Notes under the pieces: generated by a model | What the model saw: only the letters and a program-made list of their open reading frames with translations | Told to the model about the DNA's origin: nothing | The model's database searches: none | Shown here: one piece after another, positions 7,788 to 15,893 of the stretch | Layout of the letters: each line of letters begins with the position of its first letter | Numbering within the stretch: position 1 is the first letter of the stretch | Made by a program: the position numbers and the translations under genes | Assembly: GCA_964360255.1 (NCBI GenBank) | Contig: CAYHVK010000001.1 | Coordinates: forward strand, 62,001-126,000 | Direction of reading: 5' to 3' | Length of the DNA: 64,000 nt | From: CAYHVK01 sp964360255 | Lineage (GTDB): Bacteria > Bdellovibrionota > Bdellovibrionia > Bdellovibrionales > UBA1609

Positions 7788-8515
7788 TTACAAAGAGACG
7801 AGAAGGTCGCTAATGACCCGCCCGCTCCCTCATTACGTTTATGATAAACTTTTTTAATACGCAGTCGATTGCCTTCTATACACCCTAAAAGACGATAGAG
7901 ACTGGGTAGACCTTTGACCTCAATAAAATTTTTATGAACATCGGTCATACGAACAATTCCACTCCCCGATTTAGGAGCGACAAAACCTTTTAATAAACCA
8001 CGCAATAATTTTTGACCATACTCTTTATTAAGCACTACAAAATCTTTAGCCGCATGAGCTTCGAAAAGAACCAACTCTAGATTCGAATGTGGCAGAGAGT
8101 AATCTACATCGACGGAAATTTTGTCTGGACGATCGATCCAGTTGATAAGGCTTTGCTGAATCACAGCTTGTGCTGAAGAAGAATTTAAACCGCGGATATA
8201 CTCAAGCGTCTGTTTAAAAGCATCTTTAATTACTTGTACTGGTTTTTCTTCAAGAACTAATTCTGTGAGGCTATCGATTTTAAAACGCACCTGGCTTTTC
8301 TCTAGATCTGTGAGCACTTGCTCAAGAGTAAAATAAAAAACTTCTAGTTCATCAACCAGAGCCGTAAGCTCTTCGACATTATTACGAGTGCTAACTTTTT
8401 GCAGAATCACATCGCATTGCACTTCCACGTACGCGAGTTGTGTATTGCTAATAGCCCAAGCCGGTCGGCTTAGGCAGAATACGAAAAGAAAGATTAAGAA
8501 AAATTTATTGCTCAA
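7784..8515 (-). CDS. Secreted protein of unknown function
   Basis: 243 residues with an N-terminal signal peptide (MSNKFFLIFLFVFCLSRPAWA). The mature part is largely helical and charged, with cysteines near the start (VQCDVILQK) and the end (LLGCIEG, SSLCK). The C-terminus GSGIVRMTDVHKNFIEVK suggests a small beta region. I recognise no family. It overlaps the upstream gene by 11 bases and the downstream small gene by 4, so the three are probably made together. Their position between two sigma-28 flagellin genes is notable but not informative about function. Confidence 0.65.
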   Translation of the reverse strand: MSNKFFLIFLFVFCLSRPAWAISNTQLAYVEVQCDVILQKVSTRNNVEELTALVDELEVFYFTLEQVLTDLEKSQVRFKIDSLTELVLEEKPVQVIKDAFKQTLEYIRGLNSSSAQAVIQQSLINWIDRPDKISVDVDYSLPHSNLELVLFEAHAAKDFVVLNKEYGQKLLRGLLKGFVAPKSGSGIVRMTDVHKNFIEVKGLPSLYRLLGCIEGNRLRIKKVYHKRNEGAGGSLATFSSLCK

Positions 8516-9683
8516 GATTTAAAGTCACCGGAGTCATATCAACAAAGCGTGATTGTGAGTAAGCATCGTACACGCGAAGTTTCAATGTGTTTTGACCGAC
8601 TTTAAGTGGGCCCTCGTGACGATCTTGACCGAACATTAATGGAGTAATGTATTGGTGCTCAAGATTGAAAGTCACTGTGCCACCGTTTGATGTATTTTGC
8701 TCACCAATAACGCGATCACCTTGTGAAGTCACTTCGATCAACTGCGTGCGGATTACAACATCATTGTTATCTGAATCGCGGTCAAAAACCTGAGCCGAGA
8801 TTTTAGCTTGCCAGTAGTTACCGCGGCTAAGGGCTTTAAGGCTCTTACCTACAAACTGGTTCGCAGGAGTGATCATGCGAGCTTGCGGTTGAAAGCTAAA
8901 TGTTGGATTCTTAGAAATAACATCAGTAAATGTTCTAGAGAAAGATTCAGTAGCAACCTCAATATGAAGTGGCATTGAAGCCCCGCTATTACGTGGGATT
9001 GTGCAAATCGTTTGTTTACCAGTGCTGTAGTTACCTAAGATCACGCTACGGTCACGGCAAAGGATTTGATTGTTTGAAGAAACTAAAATGCTAGCCACTT
9101 CAGAGCGATCACAAATGGCATTAATAGTTACAAAATTATTTGCAACTGCAGAGCTCACAGAACAGTTATTGGCAGCAGGAGTCGTAGGAACAACTACTAC
9201 ATCAGGAGAATTAACGATTACTGCACTGCCCGTTTCTTTCTTATAAGCCCCACCAGCACACGAAATGCCAGTCGTGATTTCAGTTAAACTGAAGTTGTAA
9301 GTGCGAACTTGAATTTCTTGAATTGAGTTGTAGCAAGGAACAGCCAACCACATTGCACGCATCTGCTGACGACCAGCGAATGTTTCAACTTGAAGTACAA
9401 CACCTGGCTTTAAAAGATTGTGGTTAAATTCTTGATTAAAACCACAGCTTTGCTTACCGATAGCCCAGTTCTGATTTCCACTAGCTGAAGTGTAGTAATT
9501 GGCTGTACCAGAATTTTTATCAAGTACGCGAACACTGAAACTATCAGATTCACAGAAGCCTTTACCAACTAAAGCAAAACGCATAACACCATTGCTCTTC
9601 GTAGAAAAGCTAGTGGCGATACTTTGAGCCCAAGTAGAAAGTGGCAAGAAAATTAGCGCGAATAACAACAACATGCTCTTCAT
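8505..9683 (-). CDS. Large secreted protein of unknown function
   Basis: 392 residues with signal peptide MKSMLLLFALIFLPLSTWAQ. The mature protein is Ser/Thr/Asn-rich and beta-like, with several cysteines spaced as in disulfide-bonded extracellular domains. The C-terminal third (FVGKSLKALSRGNYWQAKIS onward, with AQVFDRDSDNNDVVIRTQL) resembles an immunoglobulin-like fold by pattern only. It is the first gene of a three-gene minus-strand operon. Periplasmic, surface or secreted location is inferred from the signal peptide. Confidence 0.65.
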   Translation of the reverse strand: MKSMLLLFALIFLPLSTWAQSIATSFSTKSNGVMRFALVGKGFCESDSFSVRVLDKNSGTANYYTSASGNQNWAIGKQSCGFNQEFNHNLLKPGVVLQVETFAGRQQMRAMWLAVPCYNSIQEIQVRTYNFSLTEITTGISCAGGAYKKETGSAVIVNSPDVVVVPTTPAANNCSVSSAVANNFVTINAICDRSEVASILVSSNNQILCRDRSVILGNYSTGKQTICTIPRNSGASMPLHIEVATESFSRTFTDVISKNPTFSFQPQARMITPANQFVGKSLKALSRGNYWQAKISAQVFDRDSDNNDVVIRTQLIEVTSQGDRVIGEQNTSNGGTVTFNLEHQYITPLMFGQDRHEGPLKVGQNTLKLRVYDAYSQSRFVDMTPVTLNLEQ

Positions 9684-9827
9684 GTATCACCTCAGTGACA
9701 AAAGGGTTTTGTCCTTTTAGAGCAAGGAGCGTTCCGAGTTTGTTGAGGTTTTTAAAGAGTTAAGGAGGGCTGGAGTGTCGATGGCCCAGCCATAGCGACA
9801 AAAAGGGGCAAGTTTAAAGGCTTAGAA

Positions 9828-9864
9828 ACAAAAAAACCGCTCCCAAAATCCATTTTGGAAACGG
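9828..9864 (-). terminator. Intrinsic terminator downstream of flagellin 2
   Basis: The stem combines CCAAAA (9843-9848) with TTTTGG (9853-9858), extended by CCG (9837-9839) with CGG (9862-9864) around a small internal loop. On the minus strand it is followed by seven T and TGTTT (9836-9827). It separates flagellin 2 from the secreted-protein operon. Confidence 0.75.
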
Positions 9865-9944
9865 CCACACTTAAAGAATAGCGCTCAAAGAAGTGTACTC
9901 ACGGTTGAGCCCGCTTAGTTTTATCGATCTGCTAGTTTTTTTAG

Positions 9945-9963
9945 AAAGGTGCAAGGCACCTTT
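9945..9963. repeat. Palindrome overlapping the flagellin 2 stop region
   Basis: AAAGGTGC (9945-9952), loop AAG, GCACCTTT (9956-9963) lie directly behind the stop codon at 9967-9965. The arms share AAGGT/ACCTT with the palindromes at 674-690 and 46486-46502. Read on the plus strand it is followed by TTTTT and would work as an intrinsic terminator against antisense transcription into flagellin 2. Confidence 0.65.
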
Positions 9964-9964
9964 T

Positions 9965-10792
9965 TTAGTTAATGAGTTTTAAGGCTTTATGGGGGGACAT
10001 ATTCGCACTCGCAAGAACTGAAATACCAGCTTCTTGTAGCACTTGTGCGCCAGCCAACTTGGCTGACTCTTCGGCCACATCCACATCGGCAATGACCGAT
10101 CGTGCCTCTTCGAGATTCTGCGCCGTCACAGCTAAATTATCGCCGGCGAATTGAAACCGACTCTGAACCGCGCCGAATTTTGCTCGAGAACCTGCGACCT
10201 GCATCACCGCATCATCGATAGATTCAATCGCATCTTGAGCCGCATCTTGGTCATCGACAGAAAGTCCGTCAATACCAACACTGCTCGCGCGCGTATCACT
10301 GTCTAATTTAAATGAGATCACGTTTTCAGAACCCTTATAAGGTCCCACCTGGAAATCAAATTCCTCTCCAGAGCCGCTTAATAATTTTTTACTTCCGAAT
10401 CTCGAGACCTCAGCGATTCGATCAAACTCTTGCACGAGTTGCTGGAATTCTTGATCTAAGAATTCGCGCTCCTCATCACCAATGGTATCACTGGCTGAAT
10501 TGATCGCGAGTTCTCGCAAACGCACCAATATATTGTTTTGTTCGTTGAGAGATCCCTCTGCCGTTTGCAACATGGCCGCTGCGGTCTTCACATTGGACTC
10601 AGATTGCCTTGCTCCCGCAACTTGTGCCCGTAGTAGTTCACTGACAGCGAAGCCAGCCGCATCGTTTTGAGGTGTGGTCAAACGCGACCCCGAAGCTAAC
10701 GCTTGATATGAGTCTTCAACTTGTCGTTGATTTTTAGTTAAGAATCTTTGCGCCGTTAAAGACGCGATGTTTGTACCTATACGTAAAGACAC
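9965..10792 (-). CDS. fliC: Flagellin (filament protein), second copy
   Basis: 275-residue paralogue of the flagellin at 6170-7000, again only D0/D1. The N-terminus is SLRIGTNIASLTAQRFLTKN and the C-terminus includes SVIADVDVAEESAKLAG and ends KALKLIN. I place the start at GTG 10792, since AGGGGG lies just upstream; the longer frame to 10825 adds MGRGAGSRGCY, which is not flagellin-like. It has its own sigma-28 promoter. The N-terminal segment departs from copy 1 (TTPQNDAAGFAVSE against VAAADDAAGLAISE), so the two may occupy different positions in the filament. Confidence 0.93.
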   Translation of the reverse strand: MSLRIGTNIASLTAQRFLTKNQRQVEDSYQALASGSRLTTPQNDAAGFAVSELLRAQVAGARQSESNVKTAAAMLQTAEGSLNEQNNILVRLRELAINSASDTIGDEEREFLDQEFQQLVQEFDRIAEVSRFGSKKLLSGSGEEFDFQVGPYKGSENVISFKLDSDTRASSVGIDGLSVDDQDAAQDAIESIDDAVMQVAGSRAKFGAVQSRFQFAGDNLAVTAQNLEEARSVIADVDVAEESAKLAGAQVLQEAGISVLASANMSPHKALKLIN

Positions 10793-10814
10793 GTAGCACC
10801 CCCTAGAACCGGCT

Positions 10815-10830
10815 CCCCTTCCCACAGGGG
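10815..10830 (-). promoter_or_regulatory. Hairpin with GGA in its loop, flagellin 2 leader
   Basis: On the minus strand CCCC-TGTGGGAA-GGGG folds with GGA in the loop, the presentation preferred by CsrA. It lies 23 bases before the GTG start. Two further GGA triplets flank it (CGGGAACC and GGGGAGCC). CsrA binding is inferred, not shown. Confidence 0.45.
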
Positions 10831-10891
10831 TTCCCGCTCATACGCGCCCACTACGCTTGTAAATTAGAATTCATTTCAGCAGTCACTTACT

Positions 10892-10918
10892 TTATCGACT
10901 CATTGCGTCAATACTTTA
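10892..10918 (-). promoter_or_regulatory. Sigma-28 (FliA) promoter of flagellin 2
   Basis: On the minus strand TAAAGTAT (10918-10911), 11 bases, then GTCGATAA (10899-10892). The consensus is TAAAGTTT-N11-GCCGATAA. The start site would be about 92 bases before the GTG. The -35 overlaps the last codon of the upstream small gene. Confidence 0.88.
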
Positions 10919-11233
10919 GGATATTTTGCTGTAGTGCGTAAAATTATTGATATCAAAGGACTTTTGCGTTTCATAACGGTCCAGTGCCATGGCTTTTTTA
11001 GACTTTTTAAAGGAGCGTTTCTTGTGTGGAGTATGGCGACCCATGGCCTCAACAAAACGGAGTACACCTCGTTTAACCTCTTCGCTACTTTCTTGGTCAT
11101 CTGAAGTTTCAGTTGAAGCGCTTGTGGCAGAGATGTGCTGAGCTTCGTCTTCGACTTGTTTCATAAACACATCGAGATCGTTACTGTCAGCTAACGGAGC
11201 TAGAATGTGTGGCTCAAAACGAGACACTTTCAT
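10916..11233 (-). CDS. Small acidic/basic protein of unknown function upstream of flagellin 2
   Basis: 105 residues without signal peptide or membrane segment. An acidic middle (DVFMKQVEDEAQHI, then ETSDDQESSEEV) is followed by a basic part (GRHTPHKKRSFKKSKKAMAL). The start is ATG 11233, which has AGGAG 7 bases upstream; the frame also opens at GTG 11239, too close to that site. Its end overlaps the -35 box of flagellin 2. No family recognised. A role linked to the flagellum is only suggested by position. Confidence 0.6.
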   Translation of the reverse strand: MKVSRFEPHILAPLADSNDLDVFMKQVEDEAQHISATSASTETSDDQESSEEVKRGVLRFVEAMGRHTPHKKRSFKKSKKAMALDRYETQKSFDINNFTHYSKIS

Positions 11234-11311
11234 GATCACTCTCCTATTTGATCTTTCGGAGAGTCCTCATCATTACTTGATGCTATGCGTTAATTATTTG
11301 ATTACACTGTC

Positions 11312-12265
11312 TTATTTTGAAATTTTGTCAGAGAAACTTGTGATTTTCTGAACAAAACTTGGGAGGTCTTTTACGGTCTCAATTTCAGTCTCAATCTGAT
11401 CTTCAATGAGCCATCTGAATAAAGCCTTCGCTTCGGCTCGTAAACGCTCAGGTGTTGTCCGTGATTTTTTATCGAAGTCTTTTTTTGCTTTTAAGATCGC
11501 CTGGCAAAATTCATCGATGCCGTTTTTCTCAGTCGCAATGGTTGAGACGATCTGCACGGGTTTGCGATTTTCACCGAGCTCTAAAGTCGCACGCAGTTCA
11601 TTTTTTAAACCTTCGGCGCCTGGGCGATCTGATTTATTTACAACGAAGAGGTCGGCAATTTCAGTGAGGCCCGCTTTCATTGCTTGAATTGAATCTCCCG
11701 ACTCCGGAACCAAAACAACAGAGACAAAATCAGCTACATTTATAATTTCAAGTTCCGTTTGTCCCACTCCCACTGTCTCGATAAGTACAATATCAAACTG
11801 AGCGCAGTCGAAAGCTCGAAGCATGAGATAAGAAGCTGCCGATAATCCGCCCAAGCTGCCGCGTGTACCGACCGAGCGAATGAAAACACCGTCATCATTG
11901 AAATGTTCTGAGTAGCGAATGCGATCCCCGAGAATTGCACCCTTACTGAAGGGGCTAGATGGGTCCACTGCCAACACACCGACTTTTAGCCCCTGCTTAC
12001 GGAGCTGCTGAATGATCTCCCCAATGAGCGTAGATTTGCCGGCGCCGGGCGGACCGGTTATACCAGCTCTAAAGGTAAAAGCCGTAGGGGCAACCAATTG
12101 CTTATGGGCCAAAGCTTTCGCCGGGCCACTGCGCTCAACCCAGGTTAAAAGCTTAGCGAGAGCTCGAAAGTCACCCTTTGCGGTGCTTTCTAAATAGGCC
12201 TCAACTTCGTCAGATCGAATATAAGCAGACTTGGCGCCCTTTTTGTTACCCAAATTGTCACTCAC
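11312..12265 (-). CDS. meaB: MeaB/ArgK-type G3E GTPase
   Basis: MeaB-family GTPases load and protect adenosylcobalamin-dependent acyl-CoA mutases such as methylmalonyl-CoA mutase. The 317 residues show the P-loop GPPGAGKST (71-79), the family segment VLAVDPSSPFSKGAILGDR, IETVGVGQTE, and NKSD for guanine specificity. The start is GTG 12265 with AGGG about 7 bases upstream. No mutase gene lies in this window, so the partner must be elsewhere or absent. Old databases call such proteins LAO/AO transport kinase, which is misleading. Confidence 0.88.
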   Translation of the reverse strand: MSDNLGNKKGAKSAYIRSDEVEAYLESTAKGDFRALAKLLTWVERSGPAKALAHKQLVAPTAFTFRAGITGPPGAGKSTLIGEIIQQLRKQGLKVGVLAVDPSSPFSKGAILGDRIRYSEHFNDDGVFIRSVGTRGSLGGLSAASYLMLRAFDCAQFDIVLIETVGVGQTELEIINVADFVSVVLVPESGDSIQAMKAGLTEIADLFVVNKSDRPGAEGLKNELRATLELGENRKPVQIVSTIATEKNGIDEFCQAILKAKKDFDKKSRTTPERLRAEAKALFRWLIEDQIETEIETVKDLPSFVQKITSFSDKISK

Positions 12266-12463
12266 GCAAGAGCCCTCATAAATAGCTAAATATTTGAAAA
12301 TCTTAGACTTTCTATCTTATTAAGTAAAGCCTGAAAAAAACTGTGACACCCCCTCTGAGGCCACTTCTTTAGCCCAATATATTTAGCAGCAAATTCAAGT
12401 ACTTAGCTGTGCCAGCCTAGGCTCGTTTCCTGCGTATGTAAGTAGCAAGGGATAGGAGCTTTT

Positions 12464-13621
12464 ATGAACATGAAACATTATATGGTACTCGCGGCGATCG
12501 TGGTTGTAGGCCTCTGGGGTAACTCACAGTTGAAACTCTCACTACCGACGAATATTCGCTACGCTAAATTTGATATGAAGGGTTTCGATGTAAAACCCTA
12601 TCAACGCTCTAATCTTGAGAACGACCGTGATGCTCAAGCTTTCATGGCTAAAACTAAGGCTTACCGCCTTGCCAAAGCCGGTACTTTCAAACCGACTGAA
12701 ATCGGTGGTCGCGCCACTATAACTCCAGCCACCCTCCCGGCTGCAAAAGTTGTTGCTAAAAAAGATCCGAAAAAAGAAGCGGCTGATAAGAAGAAGAAAA
12801 AAGCAGCCTTAGCTAAGAAGAAAAAAGAGAAAGAAAAACTCAACCGTCGCGGCGGCGTAATCAACGATTACGAACAAGACAATTCTTACGCGAACCGTTC
12901 ATCTGATTCTGACCGTACTCCTTCACTCAACTCTTCAAACGAGTCATCAGGCTCATATGTAGTGGATGGTGGAGCCGCTGCTGCCGCTCAAGCTAAAAAA
13001 GACAAAGAATCAAAAGATCTCGAAGACTGGAAGAAACTTCTTCTTTCATTCCCAAGCCGTGAGAACACTATTGATTTCATTCGCGCTTACCAAAAGAATG
13101 AAATCAGCGAAGAGACTTTCTACACCGTGATCACAGCTATGTACACAGAGGGCGGACAAGAGTTTCAATCTTTAGCGGTACTTGCTGCTGGTAGCGTTTC
13201 AAATATTAAGAGCTTCGATTTCTTAATCTCTGTACTCAGCGACCAAAGCCAAGGTTCAACTGTTGCAGCTAACTCTGAGCGTGAACTTCATGAGTATACA
13301 TCGATCAGCTCTATCTTCGTGGTTCGCCAAGTGTTCACTTCACGCTATGAAGATGAACAGAAAGTTTTCTACGCCGCTCAAGCTATTGATAATTCAACTG
13401 AGACTTACTTAACAGCGAACTCGAACAATCCGTCTGCACCAGTTGTACAGCTCAGCTCAGTACAGAAACAGATCTTCGCTAGCTTTGTCCCAGCTCTCGA
13501 GAAGATTTTAGACCTGTACGCGAACAACTCACAGATCGCCGATCCAGGTAAGCGGGCATTAGAGAGAATTAAAACAATCGCTCCTGTCGTGGCGCAAAAC
13601 CAATTTCCGGTACAAAACTAA
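12464..13621 (+). CDS. Membrane-anchored protein with lysine-rich linker, unknown function
   Basis: 385 residues with one N-terminal hydrophobic segment (MKHYMVLAAIVVVGLWG), then a linker with lysine-rich low complexity (about residues 95-130) and a Ser/Asn/Gly-rich stretch. The C-terminal half is folded and helical (about 190-375, from LEDWKKLLLSFPSRENTIDF). The topology suggests an inner-membrane anchor with the C-terminal domain in the periplasm. AGGAG precedes the ATG. The helical domain may be a HEAT- or TPR-like repeat, but I cannot assign it. Confidence 0.65.
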   Translation: MNMKHYMVLAAIVVVGLWGNSQLKLSLPTNIRYAKFDMKGFDVKPYQRSNLENDRDAQAFMAKTKAYRLAKAGTFKPTEIGGRATITPATLPAAKVVAKKDPKKEAADKKKKKAALAKKKKEKEKLNRRGGVINDYEQDNSYANRSSDSDRTPSLNSSNESSGSYVVDGGAAAAAQAKKDKESKDLEDWKKLLLSFPSRENTIDFIRAYQKNEISEETFYTVITAMYTEGGQEFQSLAVLAAGSVSNIKSFDFLISVLSDQSQGSTVAANSERELHEYTSISSIFVVRQVFTSRYEDEQKVFYAAQAIDNSTETYLTANSNNPSAPVVQLSSVQKQIFASFVPALEKILDLYANNSQIADPGKRALERIKTIAPVVAQNQFPVQN

Positions 13622-13627
13622 AACATT

Positions 13628-13661
13628 GGACGAATCGAGCTCTAGCTAGCTAGAATCGTCC
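13628..13661 (+). promoter_or_regulatory. Stable hairpin ending 2 bases before the next start codon
   Basis: GGACGA (13628-13633) pairs with TCGTCC (13656-13661), and inside it TC with GA and AGCT with AGCT, giving 12 pairs with two mismatches. It follows the stop at 13621 and ends immediately before GTG 13664, occupying the place of the ribosome binding site. It may partially terminate the upstream transcript or control translation of the barrel gene. Confidence 0.55.
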
Positions 13662-13663
13662 TT

Positions 13664-14488
13664 GTGCTGACCTTTTTAAAAAAGCCTTCATTTAATTTCT
13701 TATCGACTTTGCTTGCGGTTCTTTGCGCGGCTCTCTTGCTTGTTTCATATCGTAGCGTCCATGCCTTTGATTTACCTAAATTCGATCAAGCCGATTTGCC
13801 TGAAGCCACCCAAGTTTTAGGTTTCGGTACCAGTACAAGGTTCTTGAGTAACCCCTTCCCGCTCGGTGGTTATTCGGGTTTTGAAGCGGGCTACACTTAC
13901 GAGAGTATAGATATTGAAGATCTTTATTTTCTAAGCGCTAACACTACATCCGACGAAGATTCGCTCAATTTCTCACGTCTCGTTTTCGGCAAAGGCTTAT
14001 TCGGCGATGTTGATCTCTTCTTGCACTTCGCCCCTTTCAACCGCGACCCGAGTATTAACGAGTACGGTGCCAGCGTGAAGTGGAACTTCTATCAAGCGAA
14101 GTTTATTCCATTCAGCCTTTCATTCCTCGGTCATTTTAATACAATCAATATTCAAGATGACTACACCAATGAATCTCTCGGCACTGATTTAATCGGTGGT
14201 ATTAACGTAGAAAACTTTGCTCTCTTTTTTGGCGGTGGAGTCGTAGCGGCCGCAAGTAAGTTCTCAAAAAATATTCTCAACTACTGCACCGGCGTGAATA
14301 CTCCAGCCAACTGTGATCCAAGCTTCGGAACTATCGGCGTTAATGATCCGCTTACAGTTAAACACCGCGAGAAAGACTCTCACTCATTTGTAGGTTTTCA
14401 ATTTAATTTTGCTAATATTTTCTTGGCCGCTCAAATCGATCGATACACTCAGCCGGTCTACAGCCTTAAAATCGGTTACAGAGAATAA
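13664..14488 (+). CDS. Probable outer-membrane beta-barrel protein
   Basis: 274 residues with a signal peptide whose hydrophobic core is LLAVLCAALLLVSY, ending before FDLPKF. The rest alternates strand-like segments (SGFEAGYTYESIDIEDLYF, AKFIPFSLSFLGHF, FVGFQFNFANIFLAAQIDRY) and ends PVYSLKIGYRE, as expected for an outer-membrane barrel. The start is GTG 13664 with no clear Shine-Dalgarno, because a hairpin fills that region. Ligand or function unknown. Confidence 0.65.
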   Translation: MLTFLKKPSFNFLSTLLAVLCAALLLVSYRSVHAFDLPKFDQADLPEATQVLGFGTSTRFLSNPFPLGGYSGFEAGYTYESIDIEDLYFLSANTTSDEDSLNFSRLVFGKGLFGDVDLFLHFAPFNRDPSINEYGASVKWNFYQAKFIPFSLSFLGHFNTINIQDDYTNESLGTDLIGGINVENFALFFGGGVVAAASKFSKNILNYCTGVNTPANCDPSFGTIGVNDPLTVKHREKDSHSFVGFQFNFANIFLAAQIDRYTQPVYSLKIGYRE

Positions 14489-14515
14489 ATAAATGTCGAG
14501 TGCGAACGCACCCGC

Positions 14516-14983
14516 CTACAGCTTCTTAATTTTTTCTACGAGATTTGTGGTGGATTTGCCGTTTACGAATTGCAGCGACTTCACTTGGCCGCCGTTTTTC
14601 AAAACGAAATCAGCACCGACGATTTTATCAATTGGCCAGTCGCCGCCTTTAACTAAAACATCTGGCTTAACTTTCTCAATCATATTCGCAGGAGTGTCTT
14701 CGGTAAACACACTCACGAAATCCACACAAGCTAAGCTCGCGAGAATCTCCCCACGATCGTCTTCAACTTGTAGGGGGCGCTCGGCTCCCTTTAAACGCTT
14801 CACACTGGCGTCTGAGTTCAGACCCACGACAAGAATGTCACCTTGAGCGCGCGCTTCTTGTAGATACTTAATATGTCCAACGTGAAGAAGATCGAAGCAA
14901 CCGTTGGTAAATACAACTTTCTTCCCTTTTCTGAGAGAAGAAAGTTGGCTTGTGAGCTGATCGAGTGAGAGATATTTTCCCAA
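14516..14983 (-). CDS. rfaE2: D-glycero-beta-D-manno-heptose 1-phosphate adenylyltransferase
   Basis: Makes ADP-heptose for the lipopolysaccharide core. The 155 residues are the cytidylyltransferase-like domain alone, with VVFTNGCFDLLHVGHIKYL holding the HxGH nucleotide motif and NGKSTTNLVEKI at the end. In enterobacteria this is the C-terminal half of HldE; here it is a separate gene. The start is TTG at 14983 with a weak ribosome binding site. It converges with the barrel gene. Confidence 0.88.
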   Translation of the reverse strand: MGKYLSLDQLTSQLSSLRKGKKVVFTNGCFDLLHVGHIKYLQEARAQGDILVVGLNSDASVKRLKGAERPLQVEDDRGEILASLACVDFVSVFTEDTPANMIEKVKPDVLVKGGDWPIDKIVGADFVLKNGGQVKSLQFVNGKSTTNLVEKIKKL

Positions 14984-15014
14984 GTGATGGGGCCTTTGTC
15001 GCTATTCGCGACGA

Positions 15015-15893
15015 CTATGTATTACGACGCAAAAGTTGCAGACCAGAAATACGGCCCGCGAAATCACGACCCGCAATCAATGAGGCCACTGGTAATAAAA
15101 TAAAGCCAGTGAAGATAATCGCTAAGCTACGAAGTAAAACACGGGCCGGATAGAATGTATCTGAATGCTTCTCTGTTTCGCCCAACTGAAGATCAAAAGT
15201 CCATTCACCAAGTGTGGCGCCGAAGAAGCTACGGGCGACAACAACGTACATCTGCCATACAGCGAGATATAAAACGCCAAGACTGAGAAGCGCTGAAGTT
15301 TCGCGGCTGGCGCTGGCAATAACGGCCGACAAATTGATGCCTGTTGCGAAAATCAAAGTCATCATAAAGATCATTGAGAAAGCGAGGACTATAACAGCAT
15401 CAAGAATTGTCGAAGAGATGCTGAAGCTCACTGGTACGAATTCACGAATTTTCGCATCATGGGCTCCGCGACGTGTCGCTTCAGCCGGAGTTAATGATTC
15501 GCGAAGTGATGCTTTTGGAATTTGAAAGTTAACGATATCCATTGGTGATTTGTCTGATGGACGTGGGATCGGAACTTCAAAATCAGTTGAAGTACTTGCT
15601 GAACGCTTAGCTTCATCTGCTGTACGCGGAAGAGTTTCGCTCAGGCGATTTTTATTTTCGTTACGTGGGCGAAGTGCTTGTTTAATTTCGTTAAGAATAT
15701 CTTCTTTAGTTCGTGTCTTAGGATCAGACGACGTTAAAGAAGTTGGCGCTTCATGAGGAAGTGATCTGTTGATACGCTCGCCAACGATGTTAGCTGCCGT
15801 CGTGTGATCTTTTAAACTCACTGGTTTTTTATGAAACCCGAGACCTGCAGTCATCGGCTTCATTTCAAATTCATCATTATCCAGTTGGTCCAT
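15015..15893 (-). CDS. RDD-family membrane protein with long disordered N-terminus
   Basis: About 292 residues. The first 160 are polar, charged and low in hydrophobics. The RDD domain follows with three to four membrane helices (SSTILDAVIVLAFSMIFMM; LLSLGVLYLAVWQMYVVVA; ARVLLRSLAIIFTGFILLP). The start is ambiguous: ATG 15893 has GGGGG 6 bases upstream and is preferred over ATG 15920. It overlaps the end of rsmE by 17 bases. RDD proteins are diverse and include possible ion exchangers; the function here is unknown. Confidence 0.72.
   Translation of the reverse strand: MDQLDNDEFEMKPMTAGLGFHKKPVSLKDHTTAANIVGERINRSLPHEAPTSLTSSDPKTRTKEDILNEIKQALRPRNENKNRLSETLPRTADEAKRSASTSTDFEVPIPRPSDKSPMDIVNFQIPKASLRESLTPAEATRRGAHDAKIREFVPVSFSISSTILDAVIVLAFSMIFMMTLIFATGINLSAVIASASRETSALLSLGVLYLAVWQMYVVVARSFFGATLGEWTFDLQLGETEKHSDTFYPARVLLRSLAIIFTGFILLPVASLIAGRDFAGRISGLQLLRRNT

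Noticed and set aside
10900..11100. Minus-strand ORF of 66 residues overlapping the small gene 10916-11233
   Set aside because: Shadow frame without a ribosome binding site; the 105-residue frame has one.
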